A stretch of 64,000 nucleotides of DNA from an uncultured Prevotella sp. GTDB taxonomy: Bacteria; Bacteroidota; Bacteroidia; Bacteroidales; Bacteroidaceae. Position 1 is the first letter of the stretch. Every line of letters begins with the position of its first letter. A model generated the notes under the pieces. It worked only from the letters and a program-made list of their open reading frames with translations, made no database searches and was not told the origin of the DNA. Below, one piece after another: positions 34,976 through 43,276 of the stretch. Made by a program: the position numbers and the translations under genes. Location: contig CALIZL010000050.1 in assembly GCA_938028745.1 (NCBI GenBank), positions 36,949 through 100,948 of the forward strand, in the 5' to 3' direction.

Positions 34976-36277
34976 ATGAAGAAAAATTTTGTAGAAGAAC
35001 TAAGATGGCGCGGCATGTTGGCGCAGATTATGCCTGGAACAGAAGAACTGTTGCAGAAGGAAACGGTTACGGCGTACCTTGGAACAGACCCCACAGCCGA
35101 CTCTTTGCACATCGGGCATCTAGCCGGCATCATGATGTTGCGACACTTGCAGATGTGCGGACACAAACCCATCATCCTCGTAGGAGGGGCAACGGGCATG
35201 ATTGGCGACCCCTCGGGTAAGAGCGCGGAACGCAACCTGCTCGACTCGGAAACGCTTTATCACAACCAAGAGTGTATCAAAGCACAGGTGGCTAAGTTCC
35301 TAGACTTCGATGCCAAGGGCGACAACGCCGCCGAGATGGTGAACAACTACGATTGGATGAAGGACTTTTCGTTCCTCGACTTCGCACGAACGGTGGGCAA
35401 ACACATCACCGTTAACTACATGATGGCCAAGGATAGCGTGAAGAAACGCCTCAATGGCGATGCCCGCGACGGCCTTTCGTTCACCGAGTTTACTTACCAA
35501 TTGTTGCAGGGTTACGACTTTCTGCACCTCTACGAAACCAAAGGTTGCAAGCTACAACTAGGCGGTAACGACCAATGGGGCAACATGACCACGGGCGCAG
35601 AGCTTATTCGCCGCACCCTAGGCGTAGAAAACGAGGCCTACGCGCTTACTTGTCCGCTCATCACTAAGGCCGATGGAACGAAGTTCGGCAAGACGGAGAG
35701 CGGCAATATATGGCTCGATGCCAAGCGTACTTCGCCCTATATGTTCTACCAATTCTGGCTGAACGTGAGCGACACCGATGCCGAACGCTACATCAAGATA
35801 TTCACTTCGCTGGATAAAGAAACGATAGATGCGCTGGTGGCCGAACAAAACGAAGACCCTGGAAGGCGCCCTTTGCAAAAGCGATTGGCCGAAGAGGTTA
35901 CCGTTATGGTTCATTCGCAGGCCGCGCTCGACCAGGCTATGGAGGCCAGCAACATTCTTTTTGGCAAGGCCACAAAAGAAAATCTGCTTAAACTAGACGA
36001 GCAAACGCTGCTCGATGTGTTCGAGGGCGTGCCGCATTACGAACTGGATAAGGCACTGCTTGGCCAGCCTGCCATCGACCTTTTCACGCGCGAAGACGTG
36101 CCAGTTTTCGCCAGCAAGGGCGAAATGCGTAAGCTGGTGCAAGGCGGAGGCGTATCGCTGAACAAAGAAAAGCTTGCCGCTGCCGACCGCCCCGTTACTG
36201 CCGACGACCTTATCGACGGCAAATACCTACTTGTTCAGCGCGGAAAGAAAAACTATTATTTGCTTATCGTGAAATGA
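34976..36277 (+). CDS. tyrS: Tyrosyl-tRNA synthetase
   Basis: 433 residues. The class I HIGH motif is HIGHLAG near residue 43, the KMSKS loop is the bacterial variant KFGKTESG (~238), and tyrosine recognition segments GCKLQLGGNDQWGN are visible. A C-terminal S4 RNA-binding domain follows (~365-430). Charges tRNA-Tyr. The leader is an octamer array rather than a T-box or other known element. Confidence 0.97.
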   Translation: MKKNFVEELRWRGMLAQIMPGTEELLQKETVTAYLGTDPTADSLHIGHLAGIMMLRHLQMCGHKPIILVGGATGMIGDPSGKSAERNLLDSETLYHNQECIKAQVAKFLDFDAKGDNAAEMVNNYDWMKDFSFLDFARTVGKHITVNYMMAKDSVKKRLNGDARDGLSFTEFTYQLLQGYDFLHLYETKGCKLQLGGNDQWGNMTTGAELIRRTLGVENEAYALTCPLITKADGTKFGKTESGNIWLDAKRTSPYMFYQFWLNVSDTDAERYIKIFTSLDKETIDALVAEQNEDPGRRPLQKRLAEEVTVMVHSQAALDQAMEASNILFGKATKENLLKLDEQTLLDVFEGVPHYELDKALLGQPAIDLFTREDVPVFASKGEMRKLVQGGGVSLNKEKLAAADRPVTADDLIDGKYLLVQRGKKNYYLLIVK

Positions 36278-36311
36278 TGGGTTGCGCTTTTGCGCATACC
36301 ACACCATAAAA

Positions 36312-36394
36312 TTTCGCCCCTTTATCCCCTTTGGGACATTCGCAAGGCATAAAAGCCGATTGCTAAATCCTCAAAAAGAGACAAAGGGGCGAAA
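36312..36394. repeat. Inverted repeat TTTCGCCCCTTT / AAAGGGGCGAAA after tyrS
   Basis: 12-bp arms (36312-36323 and 36383-36394) enclose ~59 bp. It begins 35 bp after the tyrS stop and may act in termination. The rest of the gap to 36517 shows nothing else. Confidence 0.55.
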
Positions 36395-36516
36395 CTGTTT
36401 TTTAGGGCTAAGTGTTGGCACTCTCGATACTTTCAGTAACCTTATCTTTGCTCGTTATGGCAAAATGGCTTGTTTTGTAGAAGTTCGTCTGCCAACAAGT
36501 TGCCTGCAATATATCT

Positions 36517-36693
36517 GTACAATGGCGTTTGTAGTGGGGCTACAAGCACCTTGTAGTGCCAGTACAAGCGGCTTGTAGTGCTAGTACAAGAGCCTTGTAG
36601 CCCTAGTGCAAACGGCCTTATACTGGTTTGTATGCACTTCCTGTTGCCACTACAAGTAGCTTGTGCCGATGCACGTGGGCCGCATAGGGCTGT
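36517..36693. repeat. 22-bp-period array with TACAAG...CTTGTA palindromes, second locus
   Basis: Units start at 36517, 36540, 36562, 36584, 36606, 36628, 36650 and 36672. The best units read TACAAGCGGCTTGTAG or TACAAGCACCTTGTAG. Same core and period as 3931-4135, 32 kb away. Confidence 0.85.
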
Positions 36694-36761
36694 TCGTTGC
36701 CTAATGGTTATGCTTACAAAGCTTAGCATTTTTAGCCATAACCATCGCCAAGGCCCTTGCT

Positions 36762-38477
36762 TTAAGCCTCAACCCTGCGTGTACCCATACGGGCCTCAAC
36801 CACGTTCACCACATAGTCGGCCAGCTTTTCGCATTCGTTAATGATGTCCATATACATCGTTCCCACATTATAGGTGTACTCGTGGTTGTCGATGTCGTTG
36901 ATGTTTTGGTTGCGAAGTTGGTTGCGATAGTTGTTAATTTCGGTCTCGATGTTAAACGAACGGGTTGTGTCCAAGTACTCCTTACGTCCGCGAATGATGA
37001 TGTTCATCTGCGAAAGGCTATCGTCGGTGAGCTCGAACATCTGGTGGATGCGTTCGTATTGCTTTTCGGTAAAGTCCTCCTTCGAGCTCACCAGTCGGCT
37101 AATCGTTCGCGCAAGGTTATAGCAGCTGTCACCGATACTTTCCAATTCGGTAATCTCGCGCATCATGTCGCGTATTTTTCCCTTCGTATCGTCGCTCAGG
37201 TGTGCATCGCTCACCGCACTGAGATACTTGGCAATCTCTTGCTCCATGTTGTCGGATATGTTCTCATACTTTTCTATGCGCGAGTAAAGCTTAACAAACT
37301 TCGAGTCGTCGCGTGTGACGAGCAATTCGCGCACCATGCCAAACATACGCTGCATACGTTCTGCAAAGCTGCTAATCTCCTTATGCGCTTCTAGCACCGA
37401 AAGTTCGGGCGTCTTCATAATGCCAGCTTGAATGAAACGCAGGCGGAACTCTTCCTCCTCGTCTTTCTTGCCCGACTTGATTATCCAGCACACCACGCGT
37501 TCTATCTGAGGTATGAACCAGATGAGCATCCCCGTGTTGAAGAGGTTGAAACAGGTGTGGAAAGCGGCCAGTATAACTGGCAATTTAAGTGCCAATTCGG
37601 CTTGCGTAAGCTTTGGCCCTTCGGGATTATAGCCCACCATGTTGCAAATCATGTTCACAAATGGGTAGAAAACGATGAGCACCCAAGTAACACCAAACAC
37701 GTTGAACACCAAGTGGGCCATAGCCGTTCGCCTGGCTTGCACGTTGGCGCCAAGGGCAACGAGGTTGGCCGTACCCGTTGTTCCGATGTTCTCGCCCATC
37801 ACCAAGGCGATGCCCAGGTATATGGGCAGTACGCCCGTAGAGCAGAGCAAAATGGTGATGGCCATCACGGCGGCCGACGATTGCACGATGAGCGTGATGA
37901 TAGTGCCGATAATCAAGAAGATGATAATGGAGAAATAGCTGTTCACATCGAACGAGCCAAAGAAGTCGATAACAGCCTTGTTGTTCTGCAAGTCGAGCGA
38001 CTTGCCCGTGTCGCTAAGCAAAACGAGGCTGTAAAAGAGAAACGATATACCAAAAAGAAAATCGCCTTTGTAGCGGTGCTTGCGCGAATAAATTAGCACA
38101 ATGCCCACTAGAAAGGCGGGGAAAACAAAGCTCGTGAGGTCTAACGAGAAGCCCAGCGACATGATCCAGGCTGTGAGCGTGGTGCCGATGTTGGCACCCA
38201 TGATAACGGAGATGGCCTGTGTGAGGGTTAGCAGACCGGCGCTAACAAACGAAACGGTCATCACCGTGGTGGCTGTTGACGACTGAACCGCGCTGGTGAT
38301 GAACGTACCCGTAAGCACGCCTGTAAAGCGGTTGGTGGTCATCGCACCTAAAACATGCCGCAATTGCGGTCCGGCCATCTTCTGTAAGGCTTCGCTCATA
38401 ATCTTCATGCCGTAGATGAGCAATGCCAGCGATCCTGCAATCTTAAAAATAAAAGTCAGATAATTGGTTGTATCCAT
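36762..38477 (-). CDS. Na+/phosphate cotransporter family protein with PhoU-like domain
   Basis: 571 residues. Two inverted NptA-type repeats form the membrane domain (~1-340), each with the diagnostic QSS motif: TSAVQSSTATTVM and LIVQSSAAVMAI. A cytoplasmic helical domain (~350-565) resembles PhoU. Relatives import phosphate with sodium. Convergent with tyrS and divergent from the kinase gene. Confidence 0.93.
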   Translation of the reverse strand: MDTTNYLTFIFKIAGSLALLIYGMKIMSEALQKMAGPQLRHVLGAMTTNRFTGVLTGTFITSAVQSSTATTVMTVSFVSAGLLTLTQAISVIMGANIGTTLTAWIMSLGFSLDLTSFVFPAFLVGIVLIYSRKHRYKGDFLFGISFLFYSLVLLSDTGKSLDLQNNKAVIDFFGSFDVNSYFSIIIFLIIGTIITLIVQSSAAVMAITILLCSTGVLPIYLGIALVMGENIGTTGTANLVALGANVQARRTAMAHLVFNVFGVTWVLIVFYPFVNMICNMVGYNPEGPKLTQAELALKLPVILAAFHTCFNLFNTGMLIWFIPQIERVVCWIIKSGKKDEEEEFRLRFIQAGIMKTPELSVLEAHKEISSFAERMQRMFGMVRELLVTRDDSKFVKLYSRIEKYENISDNMEQEIAKYLSAVSDAHLSDDTKGKIRDMMREITELESIGDSCYNLARTISRLVSSKEDFTEKQYERIHQMFELTDDSLSQMNIIIRGRKEYLDTTRSFNIETEINNYRNQLRNQNINDIDNHEYTYNVGTMYMDIINECEKLADYVVNVVEARMGTRRVEA

Positions 38478-38553
38478 AAATTAACTATATTGTGGTCCCT
38501 TATTGTTGTGACTTTGAAATTTATTCTTTAACTTTACACTCACTAAATTCTTA

Positions 38554-40227
38554 ATGTCGCTAAGCATGAAACGATCCATACAAATACGATGCAAAAATAA
38601 TAAAAAAACCGCAAAGGTGGAAATCGGTAGCACACTTTATGATGTTTTTCACGAATTAAAACTCGATATGCCTTACGGCCCAATTAATGCCAAGGTGAAC
38701 AACAAGATCGAGGGAATGCACTATCGCCTGTACCACAACAAGGACGTGGAGTTTCTCGATTTGCATTCGCCCTCGGCTTTGCGGGCCTACACGCGCACGC
38801 TTTTCTTCGTGCTGTGCAAGGCCGTTCACGACCTTTATCCGCACAGCAACGTGGTGATAGACATCCCCGTGAGCAACGGATATTATGTAGATCTCGACAT
38901 TCAACGCCCCATAACGCCGCAAGATGCCGACGATATTCGCCGCCGCATGCAAGAGATTATCGCCGCGCGCTTGCCCATATCGCGGCACGAAACAACAACC
39001 GATGCCGCCATCGCCATGTTTAAAAAGGTGGGCGACGAGTCGAAAGTGCGCCTACTAGAAACCGTGGGTACGCTCTATACCACCTATTACGAGCTAGACC
39101 ACTACGTGGATTACTATTATGGTTCGCTACTCACCAACACACGCGAGCTGCGCCTTTTCGGTCTTGAACTCTATTACGATGGCCTTTTGCTGCGCGTACC
39201 CTCCATACAAAACCCCGCACAGCTAGGCGAACTGGTGCGCCAAGATAAGATGTTCGACATCTTTAAGGAACACCACCGTTGGCAGCACATATTAGGCATA
39301 CGTACCGTGGGCGATTTCAACAAAGCCGTTGCCAATGGGTTCAGCGCCGACCTGGTACACGTGTCTGAAGCCTTGCAAGAAAAGAAAATTGCGCGCATTG
39401 CCGACGAGATTGCCGCACGCCCCGAAGTGCGCATGGTGCTGTTAGCTGGCCCGTCGTCGTCGGGAAAGACCACAACCTGCAAACGACTTTCGGTGCAACT
39501 GCTGGCAAATGGCATAAGGCCCGTGCAAATTTCGTTAGACGACTACTTCGTTAATCGCGAACATACGCCCAAGGATGCCAACGGAGAGTACGATTACGAG
39601 AGTCTTTACGCGTTAAACATACCGCTGCTTAACGAACACCTGGCTGCGTTGTTCCGCGGAGAAGAAGTTCAGATGCCCAAATACAACTTCGTTGAAGGGA
39701 GGAGCGAGCCAACAGGCAAACGGCTGCATCTGCCCAAAGACAGTATCTTGGTGGTTGAAGGCATTCATGCCCTTAATCCCGAACTAACGGCTCTCATCCC
39801 GGCCGAACAGAAGTACAAGGTGTATGCCTCGGCACTAACAACCATCTTGCTAGACAACCATAACTACATTCCCACCACCGACAATCGCCTACTTCGCCGC
39901 ATCGTTCGCGACCATAAGTATCGTGGTGTGTCGGCGGCCGAAACCATTAAACGTTGGCCCAGCGTACGTGCCGGCGAAACAAAATGGATATTCCCCTATC
40001 AAGAAGAGGCCGACGCCATGTTTAATACGGCCATGCTTTTCGAGTTGGCCATCATCAAAACGCAGGCCGAACCCTTGCTCGAACAAGTGCCAGAGAACTG
40101 CGACGAGTATTCCGAGGCCTACCGCCTGCGTAAGTTCCTTCGCTATTTCGCGCCCATGCCCTTCCATCAGCTGCCGCCAACGTCACTGTTACGCGAGTTT
40201 TTGGGCGGTAGTTCGTTCAGCTATTGA
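38554..40227 (+). CDS. Nucleoside (uridine) kinase with N-terminal TGS-like and ThrRS-SAD-like domains
   Basis: 557 residues. The N-terminal ~60 residues (MKRSIQIRCKNNKKTAKVEIG onward) resemble a TGS domain; residues ~60-220 resemble the second additional domain of ThrRS; the C-terminal half is a P-loop uridine-kinase domain with Walker A GPSSSGKTTTC, LDDYFVNRE and VEGIHALN. The fused architecture is common in Bacteroidetes and Firmicutes; its substrate is inferred from the kinase domain. Start could be the Met at 38554 or 38566. Confidence 0.85.
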   Translation: MSLSMKRSIQIRCKNNKKTAKVEIGSTLYDVFHELKLDMPYGPINAKVNNKIEGMHYRLYHNKDVEFLDLHSPSALRAYTRTLFFVLCKAVHDLYPHSNVVIDIPVSNGYYVDLDIQRPITPQDADDIRRRMQEIIAARLPISRHETTTDAAIAMFKKVGDESKVRLLETVGTLYTTYYELDHYVDYYYGSLLTNTRELRLFGLELYYDGLLLRVPSIQNPAQLGELVRQDKMFDIFKEHHRWQHILGIRTVGDFNKAVANGFSADLVHVSEALQEKKIARIADEIAARPEVRMVLLAGPSSSGKTTTCKRLSVQLLANGIRPVQISLDDYFVNREHTPKDANGEYDYESLYALNIPLLNEHLAALFRGEEVQMPKYNFVEGRSEPTGKRLHLPKDSILVVEGIHALNPELTALIPAEQKYKVYASALTTILLDNHNYIPTTDNRLLRRIVRDHKYRGVSAAETIKRWPSVRAGETKWIFPYQEEADAMFNTAMLFELAIIKTQAEPLLEQVPENCDEYSEAYRLRKFLRYFAPMPFHQLPPTSLLREFLGGSSFSY

Positions 40228-40244
40228 TAAAGAGTCAGCCACAA

Positions 40245-40305
40245 CTGGCCTCAACCGGCCTCACCCCCAGCCCCTCTCCAAGGGGAGAGGGGAGTGATAT
40301 GCCTT
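40245..40305 (+). repeat. GC-rich hairpin repeat downstream of the nucleoside kinase
   Basis: Full copy in gene orientation (GGCCTCACCCCCAGCCCC then GGGGAGAGGGGAGTG), beginning ~20 bp after the stop. Confidence 0.87.
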
Positions 40306-40324
40306 GCTTGTTGTACGCCTGTTA

Positions 40325-40440
40325 CGGGTTAACTCGTCAACTGGTTAACTCGTTAACTACTCAATTTCACATCAACCCATCAACTGGTTAACTCGTTAGC
40401 TACTCAATTTCACGCCAAACCGTCAACTTGTTAACCAACC
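40325..40440. repeat. Octamer array, TTAACTCG type
   Basis: Words such as TTAACTCG, TCAACTGG and TCAACTTG at 8-bp steps between the hairpin repeat and copy 3 of the large element. Confidence 0.75.
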
Positions 40441-40446
40441 TTCTTC

Positions 40447-41075
40447 TGTCCGTTCTTCAGCAAAAGTTTTAACACTATGGCTGCGATTTTTTCCACCAAT
40501 CGTCCACCAAGGCGCAAAAAATCGATTCTCGCGAGGGGTTGTTTTGGTGCAAACGAGAGAGTGTTTACGGATGCGGAAGAATGAATATTTATTACCAAGA
40601 ATCGTCTTTCACACCAGATTTTGGGCCATTTGCAGCAAAATGCAGTGCAATTTGGTGCAAAGCGTAGTGCAAAATGCCGCTAAACGCAGTGCGTTTTGGT
40701 GCTAAATGCAGTGCGTTTTGGTGCTAAACGCAAGCTAAAATGGTTCAAAATGCAGTGTTTTTTGCCGCTAAACGCAAGGCGAAAAGCATAAATATCCACT
40801 GTAATTGTATAAACAAAACCCCTTCGAGCCATGAAATACAGGGCTAAAAGGGGCAAAATGGCTATTAAAAAGCGGCATTTTAGGGTCTAAAAAGGGGAAA
40901 TTGGGCGTAAAAAATAATGGGCTGGCAAGCAAAATAGAAAGGCAATATGGTGCAAAATGCAGGTTCTGTTCTTAAAAACAGACAAGTTGAAGGACGTGAA
41001 ATGCTAGAAATGGTGGCTATTTGCCTACTTTTTAACCTATATTTTCGCTAGAATGGGTCGAAAAAAAGAGGGGCT
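40447..41075 (+). repeat. Large non-coding element with 22-bp internal units, copy 3
   Basis: Same order of landmarks as copy 1 at 12128-12775: TTCAGCAAAAGTTTTAAC, AAAAAATCGATTCTCGC, GAATATTTATT, the unit array, TGTATAAAC, GGTGCAAAATGCAGGTT and CCTATATTTTCGCTAGAA. The array has eight 22-bp units at 40625, 40647, 40669, 40691, 40713, 40735, 40757 and 40779, e.g. GCGTTTTGGTGCTAAATGC. The conserved landmarks outside the array show that the whole block, not just the repeat, was copied. Confidence 0.88.
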
Positions 41076-41095
41076 TTGTAAAAAAAAACAACAAT

Positions 41096-41526
41096 TTAAG
41101 TTGTTGAGTTCTTGAGTTGTTGAGTTCTTGAGTTGTTGAGTTAGAGAATTGGTGAGTTGTTGAGTTGTTGAGTTAGAGAATTGGTGAGTTGTTGAGTTAG
41201 TGCGTTTTTGAGTTGATGAGTTTTTGAGTTGATGAGTTTTTGAGTTGGTAAGTTTTTGAGTTGATGAGTTAGTGGGTTGGTGAGTTTTTGAGTTGGTAAG
41301 TTTTTGAGTTGATGAGTTAGTGGGTTGGTGAGTTTTTGAGTTGATGAGTTTTTGAGTTAGTGAGTTAGTGAGTTTTTGAGTTGATGAGTTTTTGAGTTGA
41401 TGAGTTGATGAGTTTTTGAGTTGGTGAGTTTTTGAGTTAGTGAGTTGGTGAGTTTTTGAGTTTTTGAGTTTTTGAGTTTTTGAGTTAGTGAGTTAGTGAG
41501 TTGGTGAGTTTTTGAGTTTATGAGTT
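41096..41526. repeat. Longest octamer array: GAGTTTTT / GAGTTGAT words, ~430 bp
   Basis: About fifty consecutive 8-bp words with constant GAGTT and a variable three-base tail (TTT, GAT, GGT, AGT, GTT). Phase is held nearly throughout. No coding potential. Confidence 0.93.
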
Positions 41527-41912
41527 TGCACCGCTCTATCCGCTTCCAATAATCATTGCCCTATCCTTTCTGTTGGATAGTACGGAGGCTCATTTGTTCA
41601 GAAGTATGCCTGCAATAGGATACAACGACCGACAACTACCATAACACCGATATTTCTGCTCGGCAACACGAATAACTAATGATTATTTCTTATATTTCCT
41701 TTTTCTTTCACCGATTATATCTTACTACATAACTACAATAAGAGATAACACGTTGAAAGAAAAAGGATTAAGAATTTTATTGATATATAATATTTTCCAA
41801 TTATTTACTACGCTACTGCAAAAGAAAGTTTTTTTATAAAAATAGAATTGACAGTGTATCAAAACTAAAACCACAGCCATGAGAAATTACAGATTATGAA
41901 CACATAAACTTA
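41527..41912. other. AT-rich intergenic stretch without recognised features
   Basis: No gene of plausible length. The base composition shifts toward AT here, the left boundary of the AT-richer tetR/TonB region. Confidence 0.5.
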
Positions 41913-41957
41913 AAAGAGCCGTATCAAACCCTATAATAAGTAACGATACGGCTCTTT
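41913..41957. terminator. Terminator of the TonB receptor/lipoprotein operon
   Basis: Stem AAAGAGCCGTATC / GATACGGCTCTTT with a ~19-nt loop and T-runs on both sides. It lies ~105 bp after the last stop of the minus-strand operon. Confidence 0.8.
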
Positions 41958-42061
41958 TTCTTATATTTTTGGAGGCTTAAGTTTCTAATCAAAAGTTCAC
42001 ATCCTTTTAGGTGTTGAGTTTGTCTTCTAATGATATTATATATAATATATTTTTATTGCAA

Positions 42062-43249
42062 TTATTTAAGTTCATGCAACATATATGGTGCTCCTGAAGT
42101 TTTTACTTTTATATTTTCATAGCTTCCATCATCCATGTGGTAGACAGAGTAGCCCATGCCTTGGTCAGTTGACATGCCGAAGATGATGTCATTACCTGAC
42201 TTGCAGATAGATGCGGCCCAGCCTACAGTTCCAGAAAAATTCATCTTCTTGCAAGTCTTATTGTATAGATTAATTTCAAAGGCTTGAAATGATTTGTCAT
42301 GAACGTAGTCAGGTGGATTGCTTGCCGCTCCGGGAATGTTAAGGTATCCATAAACCTTTCCGTTTCCACCATACACTTTATTATAAACATACGATGTTCT
42401 GTTCCCCTTTACTCCTTCTAAGTTTACGTCTGCAAGGGTGAAGCAATATGAGTTGTCAAAGTCTTGCTCCCCTTTCTTAATGCGTAAGAACCCTTCCTTG
42501 ACCCCAGGCTGGTATCCAAACATAGCTACGCAATAGAAATAGATGTCACCCTTCTCGTCCACGAATGGGTCCCCAGCGGGGGTCATAGAGGAGGCCATTG
42601 TAGCACGAGGGTCACTAATCATTTTGATGGGCTTATCGGTCTTGGTATCTATTAAGGCTATATGTGCCCCCTTCTCGCATGAGTAGGCAGACTTTAATTG
42701 GCAGAGCGTCACGTATAAGATGCCGTCTCTGATGATGGAAGCACATGGTTCAGGATTATTGTCGCCAGCCAACTTCCCCAAGGAATAGCCAGATAAATCT
42801 ATTTCTCCTGTTTTTGTCATGGAGGACGGATCTATAATCCACACCTTTCCTAATCCAAGACAAGAAACGTAGGCTTTCTTCTCGGATAAGAATGTGATGT
42901 ATGTGGCCTTTGCACCACTTGGAAATAGCATGGTGTTTCCTTCTTGAACAAGGATTCCATCCTTAGGGATGTACTTGTAGAGGTGTTCTGTATCTGTCAC
43001 ATATATCTTATTTTTATACACGAATGTGAATGCCCCCTTCGGAAGCACCAATGCGTTGTCTGTATTGAGTGAACTAATACTCAAATCCTTGAACAGGCTA
43101 ATATATGTGTTTTCTCCGATGTTTACGCTGTGTACAAATCCTACTTCAGATTTTGTAGAGGGAGGAAAGTCCGGAGAGTCCTTTCCGCATGAGGTGAGAC
43201 CTACAAGAGATAGCAACACAAGGGCTGCAATTAAAAAATAATGTTTCAT
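42062..43249 (-). CDS. Surface lipoprotein, predicted beta-propeller (DUF4374-like)
   Basis: 395 residues. Type II signal with lipobox LTSC (Cys 21) and an acidic +2 region (GKDSPDF), consistent with surface export in Bacteroidetes. The rest contains repeated strands such as KIYVTDTEHLYKYI, KVWIIDPSSM, GILYVTLCQ and HIALIDTKTD, suggesting a beta-propeller. Such lipoproteins accompany TonB receptors for siderophores or other small ligands and are thought to capture the ligand. It is the last gene of the tetR / receptor / lipoprotein operon, 27 bp after the receptor gene. Confidence 0.75.
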   Translation of the reverse strand: MKHYFLIAALVLLSLVGLTSCGKDSPDFPPSTKSEVGFVHSVNIGENTYISLFKDLSISSLNTDNALVLPKGAFTFVYKNKIYVTDTEHLYKYIPKDGILVQEGNTMLFPSGAKATYITFLSEKKAYVSCLGLGKVWIIDPSSMTKTGEIDLSGYSLGKLAGDNNPEPCASIIRDGILYVTLCQLKSAYSCEKGAHIALIDTKTDKPIKMISDPRATMASSMTPAGDPFVDEKGDIYFYCVAMFGYQPGVKEGFLRIKKGEQDFDNSYCFTLADVNLEGVKGNRTSYVYNKVYGGNGKVYGYLNIPGAASNPPDYVHDKSFQAFEINLYNKTCKKMNFSGTVGWAASICKSGNDIIFGMSTDQGMGYSVYHMDDGSYENIKVKTSGAPYMLHELK

Positions 43250-43276
43250 TTTATTTGTTTTTAAATTGGTGATATA

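Noticed and set aside
37428..38096. Open frame antisense to the Na/Pi cotransporter gene
   Set aside because: Shadow frame; the sense protein has clear family motifs.
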